Shown here in pieces: positions 11,537 to 24,988 of a stretch of 64,000 nucleotides of DNA. A model generated the notes under the pieces. The model ran no database searches. It saw only the letters and a list, made by a program, of their open reading frames with translations, and had not been told where the DNA came from. The DNA lies in the NCBI GenBank assembly GCA_963513935.1, contig OY740773.1, forward strand, positions 103,153,291 to 103,217,290, read 5' to 3'. The position numbers were made by a program, and so were the translations under genes. Position 1 is the stretch's first letter. Each line of letters starts with the position of its first letter. This DNA comes from Aphrophora alni. Taxonomy: Eukaryota > Arthropoda > Insecta > Hemiptera > Aphrophoridae.

Positions 11537-13457
11537 GGCTGTTTTCTCGGTTTAATTACTCAGAAACTATAAGAGATATTTTCGATTTGAAAATACCACA
11601 GTAAAATTTGAACTTTCTTCTTTCTTCATGTAAACTTTCATATCTTTACGATGTATAGTTAGGGAGCTACAGGCGTTTTAAAAAGGTATTGCAAGTGGCG
11701 AAACGTGAAATGTTAAAATCTGGTATTTTTATTGACATATAAGTTGCAATAACTCTTAAACCATTTGAGATTTCGAAGTGATTTTTTCAGGGTTTATTCT
11801 CCTTTCAATTCTACATTTTTTGATACCCATATCGTTGGTTTAAAAATTTTTTGATCTTTTTTGAAAAAACTTTAAACTGCAATTACTCGTAAACCCTTTG
11901 AGATTTCAAAGTTTTTTTTCTCAGGGTTTATTCTCCTTTTAATTCTGCATCTCTCAATACCCAAAACATTGGTATTGTAAAATGTTAAAATTTTTACAAA
12001 AAATTAGATAAAAATGATAATAATATTTAAAATTTTGAAATTTCAATAGCACCAATCGACTCCAAATTTAATTCTGCTTCTTGTAAGCTATAGAAACATT
12101 CAAACATCAAAAACTCACTTTTTCGCCTAAAAAAGTTGCAAGGGGGGTACCTTACTGTTTTGGAAAGTTGGAAAATTGGCTGTTTTCTCGGTTTAATTAC
12201 TCAGAAACTATAAGAGATATATTCGATTTGAAAATACCACAGTAAAATTTGAACTTTCTTCTTTCTTCATGTAAACTTTCATATCTTTACGATGTATAGT
12301 TAGGGAGCTACAGGCGTTTTAAAAAGGTATTGCAAGTGGCGAAACGTGAAATGTTAAAATCTGGTATTTTTATTGACATATAAATTGCAATAACTCTTAA
12401 ACCATTTGAGATTTCGAAGTGATTTTTTCAGGGATTATTCTCCTTTCAATTCTACATTTTTTGATACCCATATCGTTGGTTTAAAAATTTTTTGATCTTT
12501 TTTGAAAAAACTTTAAACTACAATTACTCGTAAACCCTTTGAGATTTCAAAGTTTTTTTTCTCAGGGTTTATTCTCCTTTTAATTCTGCATCTCTCAATA
12601 CCCAAAACATTGGTATTGTAAAATGTTAAAATTTTTACAAAAAATTAGATAAAAATGATAAAAATATTTAAAATTTTGAAATTTCAATAGCACCAATCGA
12701 CTCCAAATTTAATTCTGCTTCTTGTAAGCTATAGAAACATTCAAAAATCAAAAACTCACTTTTTCGCCTAAAAAAGTTGCAAGGGGGACCTTACTATTTT
12801 GGAAAGTTGGAAAATTGGCTGTTTTCTCGGTTTAATTACTCAGAAACTATAAGAGATATTTTCGATTTGAAAATACCACAGTAAAATTTGAACTTTCTTC
12901 TTTCTTCATGTAAACTTTCATATCTTTACGATGTATAGTTAGGGAGCTACAGGCGTTTTAAAAAGGTATTGCAAGTGGCGAAACGTGAAATGTTAAAATC
13001 TGGTATTTTTATTGACATATAAGTTGCAATAACTCTTAAACCATTTGAGATTTCGAAGTGATTTTTTCAGGGTTTATTCTCCTTTCAATTCTACATTTTT
13101 TGATACCCATATCGTTGGTTTAAAAAATTTTTGATCTTTTTTGAAAAAACTTTAAACTGCAATTACTCGTAAACCCTTTGAGATTTCAAAGTTTTTTTTC
13201 TCAGGGTTTATTCTCCTTTTAATTCTGCATCTCTCAATACCCAAAACATTGGTATTGTAAAATGTTAAAATTTTTACAAAAAATTAGATAAAAATGATAA
13301 TAATATTTAAAATTTTGAAATTTCAATAGCACCAATCGACTCCAAATTTAATTCTGCTTCTTGTAAGCTATAGAAACATTCAAACATCAAAAACTCACTT
13401 TTTCGCCTAAAAAAGTTGCAAGGGGGGTACCTTACTGTTTTGGAAAGTTGGAAAATT
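11537..13457. repeat. e-g-h trimer copy 1 (M19-M21)
   Basis: M19 is class e and M20 is class g. M21 is class h (A6T5 tract plus TTCAAACATC, junction G6-TACC). Length is 1921 bp. The same trimer, equal in length, recurs at 19226-21146 and 27551-29471. Confidence 0.85.
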
Positions 13458-14735
13458 GGCTGTTTTCTCGGTTTAATTACTCAGAAACTATAAGAGATAT
13501 TTTCGATTTGAAAATACCACAGTAAAATTTGAATTTTCATCTTTCTTCATGTAAACTTTCATATCTTTACGATGTATAGTTAGGGAGCTACAGGCGTTTT
13601 AAAAAGGTATTGCAAGTGGCGAAACGTGAAATGTTAAAATCTGGTATTTTTATTGACATATAAATTGCAATAACTCTTAAACCATTTGAGATTTCGAAGT
13701 GATTTTTTCAGGGATTATTCTCCTTTCAATTCTACATTTTTTGATACCCATATCGTTGGTTTAAAAATTTTTTGATCTTTTTTGAAAAAACTTTAAACTA
13801 CAATTACTCGTAAACCCTTTGAGATTTCAAAGTTTTTTTTCTCAGGGTTTATTCTCCTTTTAATTCTGCATCTCTCAATACCCAAAACATTGGTATTGTA
13901 AAATGTTAAAATTTTTACAAAAAATTAGATAAAAATGATAAAAATATTTAAAATTTTGAAATTTCAATAGCACCAATCGACTCCAAATTTAATTCTGCTT
14001 CTTGTAAGCTATAGAAACATTCAAAAATCAAAAACTCACTTTTTCGCCTAAAAAAGTTGCAAGGGGGACCTTACTATTTTGGAAAGTTGGAAAATTGGCT
14101 GTTTTCTCGGTTTAATTACTCAGAAACTATAAGAGATATTTTCGATTTGAAAATACCACAGTAAAATTTGAACTTTCTTCTTTCTTCATGTAAACTTTCA
14201 TATCTTTACGATGTATAGTTAGGGAGCTACAGGCGTTTTAAAAAGGTATTGCAAGTGGCGAAACGTGAAATGTTAAAATCTGGTATTTTTATTGACATAT
14301 AAGTTGCAATAACTCTTAAACCATTTGAGATTTCGAAGTGATTTTTTCAGGGTTTATTCTCCTTTCAATTCTACATTTTTTGATACCCATATCGTTGGTT
14401 TAAAATTTTTTGATCTTTTTTGAAAAAACTTTAAACTGCAATTACTCGTAAACCCTTTGAGATTTCAAAGTTTTTTTTCTCAGGGTTTATTCTCCTTTTA
14501 ATTCTGCATCTCTCAATACCCAAAACATTGGTATTGTAAAATGTTAAAATTTTTACAAAAAATTAGATAAAAATGATAATAATATTTAAAATTTTGAAAT
14601 TTCAATAGCACCAATCGACTCCAAATTTAATTCTGCTTCTTGTAAGCTATAGAAACATTCAAAAATCAAAAACTCACTTTTTCGCCTAAAAAAGTTGCAA
14701 GGGGGTACCTTACTATTTTGGAAAGTTGGAAAATT
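13458..14735. repeat. Units M22-M23
   Basis: M22 joins the 5' mark of M16 (TTTGAATTTTCATC) to the 3' marks of class g (GATAAAAATATTT, G5-ACC), so it looks like a hybrid. M23 is class a in its body (A4T6, GATAATAATATTT) but ends G5-TACC and ACTATTTT, like class b. That makes it 639 bp instead of 640. Confidence 0.78.
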
Positions 14736-17300
14736 GGCTGTTTTCTCGGTTTAATTACTCAGAAACTATAAGAGATATTTTCGATTTGAAAATACCACAG
14801 TAAAATTTGAACTTTCTTCTTTCTTCATGTAAACTTTCATATCTTTACGATGTATAGTTAGGGAGCTACAGGCGTTTTAAAAAGGTATTGCAAGTGGCGA
14901 AACGTGAAATGTTAAAATCTGGTATTTTTATTGACATATAAGTTGCAATAACTCTTAAACCATTTGAGATTTCGAAGTGATTTTTTCAGGGTTTATTCTC
15001 CTTTCAATTCTACATTTTTTGATACCCATATCGTTGGTTTAAAAATTTTTTGATCTTTTTTGAAAAAACTTTAAACTGCAATTACTCGTAAACCCTTTGA
15101 GATTTCAAAGTTTTTTTTCTCAGGGTTTATTCTCCTTTTAATTCTGCATCTCTCAATACCCAAAACATTGGTATTGTAAAATGTTAAAATTTTTACAAAA
15201 AATTAGATAAAAATGATAAAAATATTTAAAATTTTGAAATTTCAATAGCACCAATCGACTCCAAATTTAATTCTGCTTCTTGTAAGCTATAGAAACATTC
15301 AAAAATCAAAAACTCACTTTTTCGCCTAAAAAAGTTGCAAGGGGGTACCTTACTATTTTGGAAAGTTGGGAAATTGGCTGTTTTCTCGGTTTAATTACTC
15401 AGAAACTATAAGAGATATTTTCGATTTGAAAATACCACAGTAAAATTTGAACTTTCTTCTTTCTTCATGTAAACTTTCATATCTTTACGATGTATAGTTA
15501 GGGAGCTACAGGCGTTTTAAAAGGGTATTGCAAGTGGCGAAACGTGAAATGTTAAAATCTGGTATTTTTATTGACATATAAATTGCAATAACTCTTAAAC
15601 CATTTGAGATTTCGAAGTTATTTTTTCAGGGTTTATTCTCCTTTCAATTCTACATTTTTTGATACCCATATCGTTGGTTTAAAATTTTTTGATCTTTTTT
15701 GAAAAAACTTTAAACTGCAATTACTCGTAAACCCTTTGAGATTTCAAAGTTTTTTTTCTCAGGGTTTATTCTCCTTTTAATTCTGCATCTCTCAATACCC
15801 AAAACATTGGTATTGTAAAATGTTAAAATTTTTACAAAAAATTAGATAAAAATGATAATAATATTTAAAATTTTGAAATTTCAATAGCACCAATCGACTC
15901 CAAATTTAATTCTGCTTCTTGTAAGCTATAGAAACATTCAAAAATCAAAAACTCACTTTTTCGCCTAAAAAAGTTGCAAGGGGGGGTACCTTACTGTTTT
16001 GGAAAGTTGGAAAATTGGCTGTTTTCTCGGTTTAATTACTCAGAAACTATAAGAGATATTTTCGATTTGAAAATACCACAGTAAAATTTGAACTTTCTTC
16101 TTTCTTCATGTAAACTTTCATATCTTTACGATGTATAGTTAGGGAGCTACAGGCGTTTTAAAAAGGTATTGCAAGTGGCGAAACGTGAAATGTTAAAATC
16201 TGGTATTTTTATTGACATATAAATTGCAATAACTCTTAAACCATTTGAGATTTCGAAGTGATTTTTTCAGGGATTATTCTCCTTTCAATTCTACATTTTT
16301 TGATACCCATATCGTTGGTTTAAAAATTTTTTGATCTTTTTTGAAAAAACTTTAAACTACAATTACTCGTAAACCCTTTGAGATTTCAAAGTTTTTTTTC
16401 TCAGGGTTTATTCTCCTTTTAATTCTGCATCTCTCAATACCCAAAACATTGGTATTGTAAAATGTTAAAATTTTTACAAAAAATTAGATAAAAATGATAA
16501 TAATATTTAAAATTTTGAAATTTCAATAGCACCAATCGACTCCAAATTTAATTCTGCTTCTTGTAAGCTATAGAAACATTCAAAAATCAAAAACTCACTT
16601 TTTCGCCTAAAAAAGTTGCAAGGGGGGGTACCTTACTGTTTTGGAAAGTTGGAAAATTGGCTGTTTTCTCGGTTTAATTACTCAGAAACTATAAGAGATA
16701 TTTTCGATTTGAAAATACCACAGTAAAATTTGAACTTTCTTCTTTCTTCATGTAAACTTTCATATCTTTACGATGTATAGTTAGGGAGCTACAGGCGTTT
16801 TAAAAAGGTATTGCAAGTGGCGAAACGTGAAATGTTAAAATCTGGTATTTTTATTGACATATAAGTTGCAATAACTCTTAAACCATTTGAGATTTCGAAG
16901 TGATTTTTTCAGGGTTTATTCTCCTTTCAATTCTACATTTTTTGATACCCATATCGTTGGTTTAAAAATTTTTTGATCTTTTTTGAAAAAACTTTAAACT
17001 GCAATTACTCGTAAACCCTTTGAGATTTCAAAGTTTTTTTTCTCAGGGTTTATTCTCCTTTTAATTCTGCATCTCTCAATACCCAAAACATTGGTATTGT
17101 AAAATGTTAAAATTTTTACAAAAAATTAGATAAAAATGATAATAATATTTAAAATTTTGAAATTTCAATAGCACCAATCGACTCCAAATTTAATTCTGCT
17201 TCTTGTAAGCTATAGAAACATTCAAACATCAAAAACTCACTTTTTCGCCTAAAAAAGTTGCAAGGGGGGGTACCTTACTGTTTTGGAAAGTTGGAAAATT
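14736..17300. repeat. b-c-d-e cassette (M24-M27)
   Basis: Class order b-c-d-e as in M3-M6 and M11-M14. M25 has a private G-to-T at 15619. M26 and M27 have a seven-G junction instead of six, so each is 642 bp. The G7 state continues through M28 and M30, which points to local spread of this variant. Confidence 0.85.
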
Positions 17301-19866
17301 GGCTGTTTTCTCGGTTTAATTACTCAGAAACTATAAGAGATATTTTCGATTTGAAAATACCACAGTAAAATTTGAACTTTCTTCTTTCTTCATGTAAACT
17401 TTCATATCTTTACGATGTATAGTTAGGGAGCTACAGGCGTTTTAAAAAGGTATTGCAAGTGGCGAAACGTGAAATGTTAAAATCTGGTATTTTTATTGAC
17501 ATATAAATTGCAATAACTCTTAAACCATTTGAGATTTCGAAGTGATTTTTTCAGGGATTATTCTCCTTTCAATTCTACATTTTTTGATACCCATATCGTT
17601 GGTTTAAAAATTTTTTGATCTTTTTTGAAAAAACTTTAAACTACAATTACTCGTAAACCCTTTGAGATTTCAAAGTTTTTTTTCTCAGGGTTTATTCTCC
17701 TTTTAATTCTGCATCTCTCAATACCCAAAACATTGGTATTGTAAAATGTTAAAATTTTTACAAAAAATTAGATAAAAATGATAATAATATTTAAAATTTT
17801 GAAATTTCAATAGCACCAATCGACTCCAAATTTAATTCTGCTTCTTGTAAGCTATAGAAACATTCAAAAATCAAAAACTCACTTTTTCGCCTAAAAAAGT
17901 TGCAAGGGGGGGTACCTTACTGTTTTGGAAAGTTGGAAAATTGGCTGTTTTCTCGGTTTAATTACTCAGAAACTATAAGAGATATTTTCGATTTGAAAAT
18001 ACCACAGTAAAATTTGAACTTTCTTCTTTCTTCATGTAAACTTTCATATCTTTACGATGTATAGTTAGGGAGCTACAGGCGTTTTAAAAAGGTATTGCAA
18101 GTGGCGAAACGTGAAATGTTAAAATCTGGTATTTTTATTGACATATAAGTTGCAATAACTCTTAAACCATTTGAGATTTCGAAGTGATTTTTTCAGGGTT
18201 TATTCTCCTTTCAATTCTACATTTTTTGATACCCATATCGTTGGTTTAAAAATTTTTTGATCTTTTTTGAAAAAACTTTAAACTGCAATTACTCGTAAAC
18301 CCTTTGAGATTTCAAAGTTTTTTTTCTCAGGGTTTATTCTCCTTTTAATTCTGCATCTCTCAATACCCAAAACATTGGTATTGTAAAATGTTAAAATTTT
18401 TACAAAAAATTAGATAAAAATGATAATAATATTTAAAATTTTGAAATTTCAATAGCACCAATCGACTCCAAATTTAATTCTGCTTCTTGTAAGCTATAGA
18501 AACATTCAAACATCAAAAACTCACTTTTTCGCCTAAAAAAGTTGCAAGGGGGGTACCTTACTGTTTTGGAAAGTTGGAAAATTGGCTGTTTTCTCGGTTT
18601 AATTACTCAGAAACTATAAGAGATATTTTCGATTTGAAAATACCACAGTAAAATTTGAACTTTCTTCTTTCTTCATGTAAACTTTCATATCTTTACGATG
18701 TATGGTTAGGGAGCTACAGGCGTTTTAAAAAGGTATTGCAAGTGGCGAAACGTGAAATGTTAAAATCTGGTATTTTTATTGACATATAAATTGCAATAAC
18801 TCTTAAACCATTTGAGATTTCGAAGTGATTTTTTCAGGGATTATTCTCCTTTCAATTCTACATTTTTTGATACCCATATCGTTGGTTTAAAAATTTTTTG
18901 ATCTTTTTTGAAAAAACTTTAAACTACAATTACTCGTAAACCCTTTGAGATTTCAAAGTTTTTTTTCTCAGGGTTTATTCTCCTTTTAATTCTGCATCTC
19001 TCAATACCCAAAACATTGGTATTGTAAAATGTTAAAATTTTTACAAAAAATTAGATAAAAATGATAATAATATTTAAAATTTTGAAATTTCAATAGCACC
19101 AATCGACTCCAAATTTAATTCTGCTTCTTGTAAGCTATAGAAACATTCAAAAATCAAAAACTCACTTTTTCGCCTAAAAAAGTTGCAAGGGGGGGTACCT
19201 TACTGTTTTGGAAAGTTGGAAAATTGGCTGTTTTCTCGGTTTAATTACTCAGAAACTATAAGAGATATTTTCGATTTGAAAATACCACAGTAAAATTTGA
19301 ACTTTCTTCTTTCTTCATGTAAACTTTCATATCTTTACGATGTATAGTTAGGGAGCTACAGGCGTTTTAAAAAGGTATTGCAAGTGGCGAAACGTGAAAT
19401 GTTAAAATCTGGTATTTTTATTGACATATAAGTTGCAATAACTCTTAAACCATTTGAGATTTCGAAGTGATTTTTTCAGGGTTTATTCTCCTTTCAATTC
19501 TACATTTTTTGATACCCATATCGTTGGTTTAAAAATTTTTTGATCTTTTTTGAAAAAACTTTAAACTGCAATTACTCGTAAACCCTTTGAGATTTCAAAG
19601 TTTTTTTTCTCAGGGTTTATTCTCCTTTTAATTCTGCATCTCTCAATACCCAAAACATTGGTATTGTAAAATGTTAAAATTTTTACAAAAAATTAGATAA
19701 AAATGATAATAATATTTAAAATTTTGAAATTTCAATAGCACCAATCGACTCCAAATTTAATTCTGCTTCTTGTAAGCTATAGAAACATTCAAACATCAAA
19801 AACTCACTTTTTCGCCTAAAAAAGTTGCAAGGGGGGTACCTTACTGTTTTGGAAAGTTGGAAAATT
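16017..19866. repeat. Alternating dimer tract d-e x3 (M26-M31)
   Basis: Marker (d) and non-marker (e) units alternate three times with a period of about 1283 bp. M30 carries the private change A-to-G at 18704 (TATGGTT), a variant otherwise seen only in class y of the right domain. M32 (class g) extends the alternation to 20505. This is the clearest dimeric HOR in the left domain. Confidence 0.85.
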
Positions 19867-21146
19867 GGCTGTTTTCTCGGTTTAATTACTCAGAAACTAT
19901 AAGAGATATATTCGATTTGAAAATACCACAGTAAAATTTGAACTTTCTTCTTTCTTCATGTAAACTTTCATATCTTTACGATGTATAGTTAGGGAGCTAC
20001 AGGCGTTTTAAAAAGGTATTGCAAGTGGCGAAACGTGAAATGTTAAAATCTGGTATTTTTATTGACATATAAATTGCAATAACTCTTAAACCATTTGAGA
20101 TTTCGAAGTGATTTTTTCAGGGATTATTCTCCTTTCAATTCTACATTTTTTGATACCCATATCGTTGGTTTAAAAATTTTTTGATCTTTTTTGAAAAAAC
20201 TTTAAACTACAATTACTCGTAAACCCTTTGAGATTTCAAAGTTTTTTTTCTCAGGGTTTATTCTCCTTTTAATTCTGCATCTCTCAATACCCAAAACATT
20301 GGTATTGTAAAATGTTAAAATTTTTACAAAAAATTAGATAAAAATGATAAAAATATTTAAAATTTTGAAATTTCAATAGCACCAATCGACTCCAAATTTA
20401 ATTCTGCTTCTTGTAAGCTATAGAAACATTCAAAAATCAAAAACTCACTTTTTCGCCTAAAAAAGTTGCAAGGGGGACCTTACTATTTTGGAAAGTTGGA
20501 AAATTGGCTGTTTTCTCGGTTTAATTACTCAGAAACTATAAGAGATATTTTCGATTTGAAAATACCACAGTAAAATTTGAACTTTCTTCTTTCTTCATGT
20601 AAACTTTCATATCTTTACGATGTATAGTTAGGGAGCTACAGGCGTTTTAAAAAGGTATTGCAAGTGGCGAAACGTGAAATGTTAAAATCTGGTATTTTTA
20701 TTGACATATAAGTTGCAATAACTCTTAAACCATTTGAGATTTCGAAGTGATTTTTTCAGGGTTTATTCTCCTTTCAATTCTACATTTTTTGATACCCATA
20801 TCGTTGGTTTAAAAAATTTTTGATCTTTTTTGAAAAAACTTTAAACTGCAATTACTCGTAAACCCTTTGAGATTTCAAAGTTTTTTTTCTCAGGGTTTAT
20901 TCTCCTTTTAATTCTGCATCTCTCAATACCCAAAACATTGGTATTGTAAAATGTTAAAATTTTTACAAAAAATTAGATAAAAATGATAATAATATTTAAA
21001 ATTTTGAAATTTCAATAGCACCAATCGACTCCAAATTTAATTCTGCTTCTTGTAAGCTATAGAAACATTCAAACATCAAAAACTCACTTTTTCGCCTAAA
21101 AAAGTTGCAAGGGGGGTACCTTACTGTTTTGGAAAGTTGGAAAATT
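19226..21146. repeat. e-g-h trimer copy 2 (M31-M33)
   Basis: Class order and length (1921 bp) are identical to 11537-13457. M33 is class h (A6T5, TTCAAACATC). Its first unit is shared with the preceding alternating dimer tract. Confidence 0.85.
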
Positions 21147-23069
21147 GGCTGTTTTCTCGGTTTAATTACTCAGAAACTATAAGAGATATTTTCGATTTGA
21201 AAATACCACAGTAAAATTTGAACTTTCTTCTTTCTTCATGTAAACTTTCATATCTTTACGATGTATAGTTAGGGAGCTACAGGCGTTTTAAAAGGGTATT
21301 GCAAGTGGCGAAACGTGAAATGTTAAAATCTGGTATTTTTATTGACATATAAGTTGCAATAACTCTTAAACCATTTGAGATTTCGAAGTGATTTTTTCAG
21401 GGTTTATTCTCCTTTCAATTCTACATTTTTTGATACCCATATCGTTGGTTTAAAAATTTTTTGATCTTTTTTGAAAAAACTTTAAACTGCAATTACTCGT
21501 AAACCCTTTGAGATTTCAAAGTTTTTTTTCTCAGGGTTTATTCTCCTTTTAATTCTGCATCTCTCAATACCCAAAACATTGGTATTGTAAAATGTTAAAA
21601 TTTTTACAAAAAATTAGATAAAAATGATAATAATATTTAAAATTTTGAAATTTCAATAGCACCAATCGACTCCAAATTTAATTCTGCTTCTTGTAAGCTA
21701 TAGAAACATTCAAAAATCAAAAACTCACTTTTTCGCCTAAAAAAGTTGCAAGGGGGGTACCTTACTGTTTTGGAAAGTTGGAAAATTGGCTGTTTTCTCG
21801 GTTTAATTACTCAGAAACTATAAGAGATATTTTCGATTTGAAAATACCACAGTAAAATTTGAATTTTCTTCTTTCTTCATGTAAACTTTCATATCTTTAC
21901 GATGTATAGTTAGGGAGCTACAGGCGTTTTAAAAAGGTATTGCAAGTGGCGAAACGTGAAATGTTAAAATCTGGTATTTTTATTGACATATAAATTGCAA
22001 TAACTCTTAAACCATTTGAGATTTCGAAGTGATTTTTTCAGGGATTATTCTCCTTTCAATTCTACATTTTTTGATACCCATATCGTTGGTTTAAAAATTT
22101 TTTGATCTTTTTTGAAAAAACTTTAAACTACAATTACTCGTAAACCCTTTGAGATTTCAAAGTTTTTTTTCTCAGGGTTTATTCTCCTTTTAATTCTGCA
22201 TCTCTCAATACCCAAAACATTGGTATTGTAAAATGTTAAAATTTTTACAAAAAATTAGATAAAAATGATAAAAATATTTAAAATTTTGAAATTTCAATAG
22301 CACCAATCGACTCCAAATTTAATTCTGCTTCTTGTAAGCTATAGAAACATTCAAAAATCAAAAACTCACTTTTTCGCCTAAAAAAGTTGCAAGGGGGGTA
22401 CCTTACTGTTTTGGAAAGTTGGAAAATTGGCTGTTTTCTCGGTTTAATTACTCAGAAACTATAAGAGATATTTTCGATTTGAAAATACCACAGTAAAATT
22501 TGAACTTTCTTCTTTCTTCATGTAAACTTTCATATCTTTACGATGTATAGTTAGGGAGCTACAGGCGTTTTAAAAAGGTATTGCAAGTGGCGAAACGTGA
22601 AATGTTAAAATCTGGTATTTTTATTGACATATAAGTTGCAATAACTCTTAAACCATTTGAGATTTCGAAGTGATTTTTTCAGGGTTTATTCTCCTTTCAA
22701 TTCTACATTTTTTGATACCCATATCGTTGGTTTAAAAAATTTTTGATCTTTTTTGAAAAAACTTTAAACTGCAATTACTCGTAAACCCTTTGAGATTTCA
22801 AAGTTTTTTTTCTCAGGGTTTATTCTCCTTTTAATTCTGCATCTCTCAATACCCAAAACATTGGTATTGTAAAATGTTAAAATTTTTACAAAAAATTAGA
22901 TAAAAATGATAATAATATTTAAAATTTTGAAATTTCAATAGCACCAATCGACTCCAAATTTAATTCTGCTTCTTGTAAGCTATAGAAACATTCAAAAATC
23001 AAAAACTCACTTTTTCGCCTAAAAAAGTTGCAAGGGGGGTACCTTACTGTTTTGGAAAGTTGGAAAATT
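21147..23069. repeat. j-k-h' trimer (M34-M36)
   Basis: M34 is class j (AAAAGGGTATT with ATAAGTTGC, A5T6, G6). M35 is class k (TTTGAATTTTCTTC, marker pair, GATAAAAATATTT, G6-TACC). M36 is like h in its A6T5 tract but has TTCAAAAATC instead of TTCAAACATC. The h-then-j order recurs at M50-M51 and M55-M56. Confidence 0.8.
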
Positions 23070-24988
23070 GGCTGTTTTCTCGGTTTAATTACTCAGAAAC
23101 TATAAGAGATATTTTCGATTTGAAAATACCACAGTAAAATTTGAACTTTCTTCTTTCTTCATGTAAACTTTCATATCTTTACGATGTATAGTTAGGGAGC
23201 TACAGGCGTTTTAAAAAGGTATTGCAAGTGGCGAAACGTGAAATGTTAAAATCTGGTATTTTTATTGACATATAAGTTGCAATAACTCTTAAACCATTTG
23301 AGATTTCGAAGTGATTTTTTCAGGGTTTATTCTCCTTTCAATTCTACATTTTTTGATACCCATATCGTTGGTTTAAAAATTTTTTGATCTTTTTTGAAAA
23401 AACTTTAAACTGCAATTACTCGTAAACCCTTTGAGATTTCAAAGTTTTTTTTCTCAGGGTTTATTCTCCTTTTAATTCTGCATCTCTCAATACCCAAAAC
23501 ATTGGTATTGTAAAATGTTAAAATTTTTACAAAAAATTAGATAAAAATGATAATAATATTTAAAATTTTGAAATTTCAATAGCACCAATCGACTCCAAAT
23601 TTAATTCTGCTTCTTGTAAGCTATAGAAACATTCAAACATCAAAAACTCACTTTTTCGCCTAAAAAAGTTGCAAGGGGGGTACCTTACTGTTTTGGAAAG
23701 TTGGAAAATTGGCTGTTTTCTCGGTTTAATTACTCAGAAACTATAAGAGATATATTCGATTTGAAAATACCACAGTAAAATTTGAACTTTCTTCTTTCTT
23801 CATGTAAACTTTCATATCTTTACGATGTATAGTTAGGGAGCTACAGGCGTTTTAAAAAGGTATTGCAAGTGGCGAAACGTGAAATGTTAAAATCTGGTAT
23901 TTTTATTGACATATAAATTGCAATAACTCTTAAACCATTTGAGATTTCGAAGTGATTTTTTCAGGGATTATTCTCCTTTCAATTCTACATTTTTTGATAC
24001 CCATATCGTTGGTTTAAAAATTTTTTGATCTTTTTTGAAAAAACTTTAAACTACAATTACTCGTAAACCCTTTGAGATTTCAAAGTTTTTTTTCTCAGGG
24101 TTTATTCTCCTTTTAATTCTGCATCTCTCAATACCCAAAACATTGGTATTGTAAAATGTTAAAATTTTTACAAAAAATTAGATAAAAATGATAAAAATAT
24201 TTAAAATTTTGAAATTTCAATAGCACCAATCGACTCCAAATTTAATTCTGCTTCTTGTAAGCTATAGAAACATTCAAAAATCAAAAACTCACTTTTTCGC
24301 CTAAAAAAGTTGCAAGGGGGACCTTACTATTTTGGAAAGTTGGAAAATTGGCTGTTTTCTCGGTTTAATTACTCAGAAACTATAAGAGATATTTTCGATT
24401 TGAAAATACCACAGTAAAATTTGAATTTTCTTCTTTCTTCATGTAAACTTTCATATCTTTACGATGTATAGTTAGGGAGCTACAGGCGTTTTAAAAAGGT
24501 ATTGCAAGTGGCGAAACGTGAAATGTTAAAATCTGGTATTTTTATTGACATATAAATTGCAATAACTCTTAAACCATTTGAGATTTCGAAGTGATTTTTT
24601 CAGGGATTATTCTCCTTTCAATTCTACATTTTTTGATACCCATATCGTTGGTTTAAAAATTTTTTGATCTTTTTTGAAAAAACTTTAAACTACAATTACT
24701 CGTAAACCCTTTGAGATTTCAAAGTTTTTTTTCTCAGGGTTTATTCTCCTTTTAATTCTGCATCTCTCAATACCCAAAACATTGGTATTGTAAAATGTTA
24801 AAATTTTTACAAAAAATTAGATAAAAATGATAAAAATATTTAAAATTTTGAAATTTCAATAGCACCAATCGACTCCAAATTTAATTCTGCTTCTTGTAAG
24901 CTATAGAAACATTCAAAAATCAAAAACTCACTTTTTCGCCTAAAAAAGTTGCAAGGGGGACCTTACTATTTTGGAAAGTTGGAAAATT
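23070..24988. repeat. Units M37-M39 (e-g-k')
   Basis: M37 is class e and M38 is class g. M39 combines the 5' mark of class k (TTTGAATTTTCTTC) with the marker pair and the G5-ACC end of class g. M38 and M39 are adjacent marker units, breaking the alternation. Confidence 0.78.
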
